Position numbers and translations under genes: made by a program
NCBI RefSeq assembly: GCF_947179165.1
Contig: NC_077245.1
Location: 47,765,286 to 47,829,285, forward strand
Source: Solanum dulcamara
Taxonomy: Eukaryota > Streptophyta > Magnoliopsida > Solanales > Solanaceae
DNA length: 64,000 nucleotides
Direction of reading: 5' to 3'
Notes under the pieces: generated by a model
Database searches by the model: none
Seen by the model: the letters and a program-made list of their open reading frames with translations, nothing else
What the model was told of the DNA's origin: nothing
Shown: positions 57,526-64,000 of the stretch, piece after piece
Layout: each line of letters starts with the position of its first letter
How positions within the stretch are numbered: the stretch's first letter is position 1

Positions 57526-57925
57526 TCAAAGCGACCCATCCTTCCTCCTCACAAACAACACGGGAGAACCCCATAGTGAAATGCTTGGCCTTATGAATCC
57601 TTTCTCCAACAAGTCCTTTCATTATTCCTTTAACTCCTTTAATTCCACCAAGGCCATTTGGTAGAGAGGAATAGAGATAGGTTTGGGTATTGAGGAGAAG
57701 ATCGATACCAAAATCAACTTCCTTTTTCGAAGGGACATTAGGAAGGTCATCGAGAATGACATCGAAAAATTCATTGACCATGAGAATCGAATCAAGAGAA
57801 GAAATTTCAGAGTCGACATACTAATCCTTACAATGGTAGATACAACCTTTAGCAATCAACTTTTGGGCCTTAAGAAATGAAATTAACCTACCCTTCACTA
57901 CCGCATCGTGACCCTTCTATTCAAG
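57497..57925 (-). pseudogene. Element C protease-RT linker and RT entry
   Basis: Two overlapping frames: 57781-57497 (MVNEFFDVILDDLPNVPSKK, VDFGIDLLLNTQ) and 57855-57622. Together they cover the spacer between protease and RT found in E at 12932-13210. RT entry residues ([20 protein letters not shown] region) are frame-shifted. Confidence 0.78.
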
Positions 57926-57931
57926 AATATA

Positions 57932-58250
57932 CTAATTTGGGAATTGAAACTTGACTCTACGAGTTCTACAATCTATGAAAGAATAAGATACATTTAACCA
58001 ATCCATTCTAAGAATAACATCAAAATATACCATGTCAAGCTCTATGAGATCACAAGGAACAAATTTATGCAAGATAGACATAACATAACTCTTATAGAAC
58101 TTTCTAGCAACAACCAACTCACCAACGGGGGTAGACACCAAACTCCATTAAACTTTTGGTAACATATCAAACCTATTAGCAAGGAATGAAGTAACAAATG
58201 AAAAATTGGCACCTGGATCTAATAATGCATGCACATCAAAAGCAAAGACC
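57932..58250 (-). pseudogene. Element C aspartic protease
   Basis: The catalytic region (about 58200-58245) reads HALLDPGANFSF on the minus strand, interrupted by a stop before the open part 58141-57932 (MVSTPVGELVVARKFYKSYV, FDVILRMDWLNVSYSFIDCR). It is the same domain as E 13268-13573, with the same Arg in VILRMDWL, so this residue is probably a family feature rather than decay. Confidence 0.82.
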
Positions 58251-58259
58251 TTTAACATA

Positions 58260-59207
58260 TCGGTAACAACATTGGGTGCTTCCTCAACCTCTTGTCTCCC
58301 ATGCAAGGCATAAAAGAGGTTGGTATGTTGGCCACTTCCATGAGCTTTTTGACCATGAAAATTTTTTCATTGAGTCCTACCACCACCACCTCTAGAATCT
58401 CTAGCGTGGTGACTCAACTTACCACACTTGAAGCATGCATTAGAGCTAGATAACCTTTCCCTTTTATGAGTTCTCCCAGACTTCTTACAAGCGGGGAAAT
58501 CTTGAGCACCAATATTCTCTCTAGAAACCATCGAGTTAGCACCCTTGTCCTCATTTAAACTTTGAGGAGCATTGATGATACCTTGTCCCTAAAAAATGTT
58601 GCCCACCTTAGTCCTTTTTACTACAGCCATAACCGGACCTTTGAGGATTGAACCCTCCCCCATCAAATCTAGCTTTCTTAAACATTGTTGACCTCTCCCT
58701 CAACTTCTCTTCCTTAATTTTTTCTGCATATGTCATAAGTCAGGAAATGTCCATCTCTTTGACCAACATAGCTGTCTTGCATTCCTTGGACACCAAACTA
58801 GAAAGGCCAGAAATAAACTTGATCAACCTTGACCTTGGACCGAAGACCATGAAAGAAGCATATTTGGATAATTTTGTGAACTTAAGGGCATGTTCCCTCA
58901 CACTCATGCCGCCTTGGCAAAGGTTAATGAAATCTTGGATCCTTGACTCCCTTATCTCTAAAGGAAGAAAGCGGTATAGGAAGGCACCTTTGTATTCTTC
59001 CTATCCTATAGGATCCATATCTTCACATCTCTCAATAACCTATTGCTCATACCGAACCCTTGCCACACCATTGAGTTGAGAGGCCACTAGCTAGGCCTTC
59101 TCATTTGGAGGCACTCCCATGACAGCCACAATACAATAACTTTCCTTAATGAATTCCATAGGATCCTCATCTACTTTAAAACCATCAAACTCGAGTAGAT
59201 TCATCCT
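58260..59207 (-). pseudogene. Element C gag middle and zinc-knuckle part
   Basis: Readable on the minus strand in pieces: FDGFKVDEDPMEFIKES (59140-59190), FINLCQGGMSVREHALKFTK (about 58875-58935), MDISRLMTYAEKIKEEKLRE (about 58700-58760) and a knuckle CFKCGKLSHHARDSRGGGG (about 58385-58440), in which the last cysteine is Ser. Many stops lie between. It aligns in order with E gag. Confidence 0.78.
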
Positions 59208-59429
59208 CTAGAAGTTCTGAATCCTAGAAGCCAGAGTAGGCACTTTAGGAGTAGGAGGAATAATGTCTTGGCTAATTTGGTTGGTTACGGCTTGGGCCAA
59301 GAAAGTGATGATGTTATGAAATTCCGCATGAGTCATTCCTTTCTCATGATGTGGATCTTTCAAAATCGGAGGAGCTTTGTCCTCAGCATCAACCCTTGCT
59401 TTAGGTGGAGGTACTTTTCTTGTAGGCAT
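59208..59429 (-). pseudogene. Element C gag N-terminus
   Basis: MPTRKVPPPKARVDAEDKAP then HHEKGMTHAEFHNIITFLAQ, matching E (MPCGRAPLRARFDNEDQTPS, HHEEGITHVDFCNIVALLAQ). The start lies about 215 bp after the LTR in both, which supports this start codon. The frame stops at RIQNF. Confidence 0.82.
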
Positions 59430-59629
59430 GATCTAGAAGACATTAAAATAATTTCTTAGTTAGAGGAAGTTTTAGGACAACTCTAAGGCATGACATAAAT
59501 CATGAAAAAAGGGAAAACTTTCCTAAAGTCTCATAGTCTCCTACTCATAGTTGTGGCATGCTTCACAACTATAAATAAGACCCTATTCAATACGGTATGT
59601 TGGACTTTGAGAACTATTCAAAACCTCGA

Positions 59630-59643
59630 GCTCTGATATAAAG
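59630..59643 (-). promoter_or_regulatory. Primer-binding site of element C (degenerate)
   Basis: On the minus strand CTTTATATCAGAGC lies next to the LTR end. It is a mutated form of the Met-tRNA type TGGTATCAGAGC. Confidence 0.65.
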
Positions 59644-59645
59644 TT

Positions 59646-61895
59646 TTTCATGACCCAGGCTAAGGGCCTAGATGTGACACAATGAAAAAGACACCTAGAG
59701 GTACTTCACCCAAGCCTCTTAGCATTCATATAGCTTTTAATATGTAATGACATTTTAGAATAAGTAGAAATAAAAAGGGAAAACTAGTACTAAGGGGAAA
59801 TATTTAAATGAGAACCAAATTAGTTAAACCTTGCTTATGCATGTCCAACAAAACCTCTACATCATATACTTGGCGAACTAAGACATATCTCTAGCTTACC
59901 CTCGATCAATATAAAATGAAAGTTAAAATATAATGTCTAGAAGTCTCAAAATTTAATATTTTAGAAATACAAAGGAATATTATTTTTGGAACACGGGAAC
60001 TCTCCCAAAAGTAGCCTTTAATAATCTCTACTAGCCATGTGGAGGAAAATGAGGAGGAACGACGATTCCTACATGGTGATATCATGTAGGCAAAAGATTA
60101 TGCGTTAGTACTCTGAATATACTAAATATGTAGGCATGCATTAACATTAAAGAAAGTATTATAACATTTACATAGTATGAAACATAGTGCAATGCATGCG
60201 TGGTCAATTAAGTAAATAACATTTGAAACTTTCATTTGTAGGAGAATTACCATAACCGAAATTTAATACCGTGTGAGCTATTACATGGAATTTAATATAA
60301 CCTCCTACGTTGTCACGGGAAGACTATTTGCTAGGTAGAACTCTATCAACAACATTCATTTCTTTAACATTTAGGTCTATTTGTGGATCCAATAGCCTAA
60401 GCCTACAAGGGCTCCTATGTTGGCACATAGTTGATGAGACAAACGGTTGCTACTAGGATTCCTTTACCGAATCCCACCTCTATGCCTCATTAGGTGCTAA
60501 GTCAATCCCACAAAATTGTTTAATATAGCATAAGAACATAATCATTTGCATAGCTTTAAATCATCAAAGAATCATTCTGTTCTTTAATTCACACAAATTA
60601 GAATTGGCTTTTCATAAGTGGAGTACGTCATTTCATAATCATTTCAGCATTTTTTCATTTCATAAGACTCTCTTTGATCATAAAAATTTTCTTTTACAAA
60701 TATTAATTATGGAGTCAAAGATTTTAATTCAAACTTCATTGTAACAAGTGAAACTAGGTGGTTTCTATTCAATCAACTTTTGAATCATCTAAATCAATGA
60801 TAGCATGCAAGAGAGAAATGTAATGCATCAATGAAACAAGCTTGAGACAATCCACCAATTCATATTAAAATTCTCTTCATACTTTCATATAAGGACATTT
60901 GATAAATAAACCATCTCATGAAATTAAGAGCCAATATGAGCTAAGATTGATAAATAAACTTCAAATACTCACGAATCTATACATTTGAAATGTTAATGTG
61001 AAAACCTGTAAAATTCACAATTTCAAATGAGCTATTAGATTTAGAAAAATACTTGGGCTCCATGGTTGGAAGAACACATGAATGAGACCCACATACTTTG
61101 GGGAATAAATCCCAATGCAAGCTTGACAATAGAGGCTTAAACATCTTGGAATGAAACCCTAGATTTCCTTATCTAAGACGAAGATCTTGAGAGGTTATGA
61201 TTTTAAGTCTTAGGACTTAAGTGATAATAATAAGTTGATAAAGGCTTAGATTCATTTAGATAGGTTAGATTCAATCCCAAAAATGACCTCGCTTTGATGA
61301 TAAAACCTAGGAAAAGACCAAACTACCCTTCTTAAAATTAGCCAAACTGGGGCTTCACGGAGGATCCATCACGGTCCGTGTTCATCACCATGGCTTATGG
61401 TGGTGTTCCATGATAACTGACGTGGGGGAAAAATCTTGGGGTTTGTAGGGAAAGTTTGAGTACTTTCTCCTTAGAGACCTTTACGGTCCTTGGAGGGCAT
61501 CACAGTCCTTGAACTGTAGTCGTGGTATAGGACCTGTAGGAAGGCCTGTAGGAGTGAACACCATGGAACACAACACATTCCGTGAAGAGTTACACAACCC
61601 ATGATGGTCAATCGTGGTCCCTGCCTTGGAAAGTTTTCTTTGGGCCTTAGGGAAGGGGTCCCCTTAGAGGGCACTACGGTCTGTGGTGCTCACCATAGTC
61701 CATTGTCCCTAAGTTTTGTCCCTTTCTTGTATGAATGGGTTTCAAAACCACCACCAAGGTGGATCACCATGTGGCATAGTGCAGACTATAGCTCGTGATT
61801 CCTTTGTGTTTGTCACATGTTGCAGTTTTTGTAATATTTTGGAATTACATCCTTTGTTCTTCATTTTAGAACTTTTCAACTTTCGAGGTCTTACT
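59646..61895 (-). repeat. 5' LTR of element C
   Basis: From tttcatgaccc (decayed TGTCATGACCC) to gaggtcttact, 2.25 kb. It aligns in order with the three pieces of the 3' LTR. CACGG/CCGTG words lie at 61350-61800. Confidence 0.88.
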
Positions 61896-63312
61896 GCCTT
61901 GTAGGAGATTAAAGTGAGATTGTGACTTGTTTGGTACTAATAGATTTAGTTAAGCATTGTGAATCGTTGAAATTAACATACCCTCCTAAAAATTTGCATG
62001 AAAGGTAGAGTTTTGAATTGAATGATGTTGTGACAATGCCTTCTCTTTTTGTGACTCTTTATTCATTAGGTAGTGAATGTGAAAAATGATTCCTTTGTTC
62101 TTGGATATAAAGTAAAATTGATTCATTCAGAATAGTTTGCATGTCATGTGTGGTGAGTCGTTGAAATAATTTTGTGTGTTCATTTGTGCTAGCTATAACT
62201 TGCTCGGTTATTCCTTTAATATTGGCCTTTATTGATTTTTGTTGGAGAAATGATCATAGGCTTTATTTGTCATTCATGGTAGTCCACTTGACCTAAAAAG
62301 CCTAATTTTACACTAAATAGACCCCTAGTTAGCCCCTTCGAGCTTAATATCATTTTCTTGGCAACCTCATTACAAGCCTTTATCATTTTGAAAAGGTGAC
62401 CCCCTTTTGAACCCTTCCCTCCTTGAACATTGAAATTGTGTGAATTGAGATTAAAAGCCTAAGTTGGGGGTGTTGGTGGAAACCCATAGAGGCGATGCTA
62501 ATCACATGATGGCTTGAAATTGAGCAATGAGATTAATGAATCGAAGAAAGGAGAAAAAAGTGTTAGATGAAAAAGAGCTTTGAAAAAGAAAGAAGAGATT
62601 AAAAGAAAAATAATTCATCCAAAGTTTTTTAAAAAAAATTGTTGCATGTGGGGCATTTTGTTTGAAATAAGAAAAATTGTGCATTGACTTGAAAAAAGAA
62701 ATGAAGAAAAATGGTGATGAGGCATAATATTATTGTGGGTAGTGTTCAAGGAGGGTGTAGTCACTTTATCCAAAATGATATCCTAACCTTCCCTAAGCCT
62801 ACATTACAAGCTTGTTAAAATATCTTTGTGATCTCCGACCATTTGATTTTGAGACAATGATGATTAAAAATAAGGGCAAGTCTATGGTGTGGTACTTGCG
62901 TTTATGAGATGTTCTTTGTGAGTATGAGTGTTTGTATCTTTGTCCCTTGCTTTAAAAATACTTTGTGAGTGTTTTGGGACATTCTTTCTTATGAGGGAAT
63001 GCATATTAGGATAGATTGGTGAAGTTGATAGATTTTGGAGTTGAGTCAAGCGAGTTTATTTGGTTGACAAGTGGTTTTGAGTCAGTTCTTGAGAATTTGA
63101 ATTGTTTCTTGATCATTCTTGAAAATTCCTTTTGTTTTTTAAAGTGTGTTTGAAATAGAGGGAGTTGCTTGGATAGAAAATCACATACTAGCTTACTACT
63201 ACCAACCAAAGTCATAATCATGATCTTTAGTTGGAATGCAAGTGTGTTATGCTTAACTTGATTTCCTCTTGTCATTTTGATTTTGTTTTGCTTGAGGACA
63301 GACAAAGTTTCT
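61896..63312 (+). other. Element G 3' untranslated interior, right part
   Basis: Non-coding sequence resuming after C. It has a purine-rich zone (62530-62720, with gaaagaagagattaaaag) and a second polypurine-like word aagttgggggtgttggtgg at 62461. Apparent open frames here (for example 62502-62684 and 63006-63350, minus) are low-complexity and not convincing. Confidence 0.6.
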
Positions 63313-63325
63313 AAGTTAGGGGTGT
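63313..63325 (+). promoter_or_regulatory. Polypurine tract of element G
   Basis: aagttaggggtgt directly before the LTR start TGATGAGTGGG, a form typical of Tat-type elements. Confidence 0.78.
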
Positions 63326-64000
63326 TGATGAGTGGGTGATCTTCACTCATATGGAGATCTTTTCAATGATTTTATGTTGTTAATCTAAAGATTGAGGCCA
63401 ATTATCCTTTGAATTGTGTTTATTTCAAGTATTTATGGCTTACAAAGAGTTTTGATGAATAATAAACGAATTGAGGAGAAAAGAGTGAAAAGTAGACCTG
63501 AAATAAGGGGAAATGGAGGTAATGATGTCGCAAAAGACACAAGAGTTGCTTTTCCAGGTGGTCAATAATAGGTCAGCATCGCTTTAGTGAGTAGGCGGAG
63601 TTCTATTCAGTGAAAAGTTCAACAGAGTAAGTGTTCACTTTTGCTATCAAGATCTCACTTTAGCGAGGTTCGCTTAAGCAATACTCTAGTCGCTTTAGCG
63701 ACTGGCGTGGCAGTGTTAGGGGAAATTGTGGAAGTTTACATGTTTGGACTCTAAATTCTAACAAAAGATGATGGGGAGCTGATGGGAAAGATATCTTTGA
63801 CTATCTTCAGACACCTGGAAACCTTGAAGAACACTTGATAACTTGGGCTAAGGTTTTCATAGCAAGTTTCCTTACAATTCACCTTTGGATTGAAGATTGA
63901 ACTCTCATTTGTAACTATTTTTATCTTTTCTTCATTTCCTTGCTTTGTATTGCATGAATTGCAGGTATAATTGGTCATAGTTGGATTGGGGTTTTTTGCT
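63326..64000 (+). repeat. 3' LTR of element G (partial)
   Basis: Starts tgatgagtgggtgatcttca and follows 18498 onward to the window edge (ending at the equivalent of about 19170). It has the same word set (cgctttagcgactggcgtgg near 63690). About 700 bp more should lie outside the window. Confidence 0.85.

Larger units (their letters stand above)
25687..61895 (-). mobile_element. Element C: Ty3/gypsy chromovirus-like retrotransposon carrying two nested insertions and a plastid DNA patch
   Basis: On the minus strand: 5' LTR (59646-61895), primer-binding site, gag, protease, RT, RNase H, integrase, polypurine tract, then 3' LTR. The 3' LTR lies in three pieces, 25687-26561, 42476-42892 and 53582-54531, separated by D and B. 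The three pieces together (about 2.23 kb) match the 2.25-kb 5' LTR in order. Flanking acctt (25682-25686) and gcctt (61896-61900) form a 5-bp target duplication with one mismatch in element G. Its coding part is related to E but more broken. Confidence 0.9.
18498..64000 (+). mobile_element. Element G: Tat/Athila-like LTR retrotransposon without pol, split by element C, right end outside window
   Basis: LTR starts at 18498 (taatgagtgggtg) and 63326 (tgatgagtgggtg) are in the same orientation and stay colinear to the window end. The primer-binding site tggcatcattgccag and the polypurine tract aagttaggggtgt are of the Athila/Tat type. The interior totals about 7.2 kb once C (25687-61895) is removed. 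It has a decayed reading frame of the plant-transposon-protein type but no RT, RNase H or integrase that I can find. It is therefore non-autonomous or heavily deleted. G is the outermost element of the right-hand nest. Confidence 0.82.

Noticed and set aside
58648..59079. Plus-strand 143-codon frame
   Set aside because: Antisense to gag of C; the minus strand shows gag motifs in order.
1..64000. A host protein-coding gene
   Set aside because: Every stretch with a recognisable protein signal is retroelement or plastid derived; the unassigned stretches (18128-18497 and element interiors) show no exon-like coding signal.

Overview
This window looks like plant pericentromeric or intergenic heterochromatin made almost entirely of nested LTR retrotransposons. 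I find no intact host gene. The LTR ends (TGTCAYGACCC... and TGTAACACCCC...), the gag and pol reading frames and the AT-rich composition point to a Solanaceae genome (tomato, potato or pepper type). That assignment is inference from familiarity with these repeats, not a database result. Elements are named A to G here for convenience.

Left half. Element E is a minus-strand Ty3/gypsy chromovirus-like element. Its 3' LTR runs off the left edge and ends at 197, its integrase end is at 532-1626, the rest of gag-pol is at 11421-14742, and its 5' LTR is at 14957-17811. It is split by F, a plus-strand solo LTR (1627-2348 plus 9813-11420). F is itself split by A (2349-9812), a plus-strand element with 3.0-kb LTRs and only 1.4 kb of non-coding interior. 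E in turn sits in the remnant of another LTR (17811-18127).

Right half. Element G is a plus-strand Tat/Athila-like element without recognisable pol. Its 5' LTR is at 18498-19871, its interior runs from 19872 and includes a decayed plant-transposon-protein reading frame broken by a probable solo LTR (22775-24545), and its 3' LTR starts at 63326 and leaves the window. Element C (25687-61895, minus strand, gypsy) is inserted in G. C's 3' LTR has received two further insertions: D (26562-42475, minus) and B (42893-53581, minus).

Each of the five nested insertions A, B, C, D and F is flanked by a 5-bp target duplication with one mismatch. This allows the insertion order to be read: D and B after C, C after G, A after F, F after E.

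Three things stand out. (1) A and B belong to one long-LTR, short-interior, non-autonomous family. Each carries a sense-oriented 5S rRNA-derived segment about 1.1-1.2 kb after the primer-binding site. (2) D holds three tandem copies of a roughly 3.0-3.4-kb block running from the gag zinc knuckle through protease, RT and RNase H into integrase. All three copies share the same disabling lesions. (3) The pol remnant of C contains about 160 bp matching the last exon of plastid ycf3, a plastid-DNA patch. All reading frames reported are broken; no element here looks autonomous.
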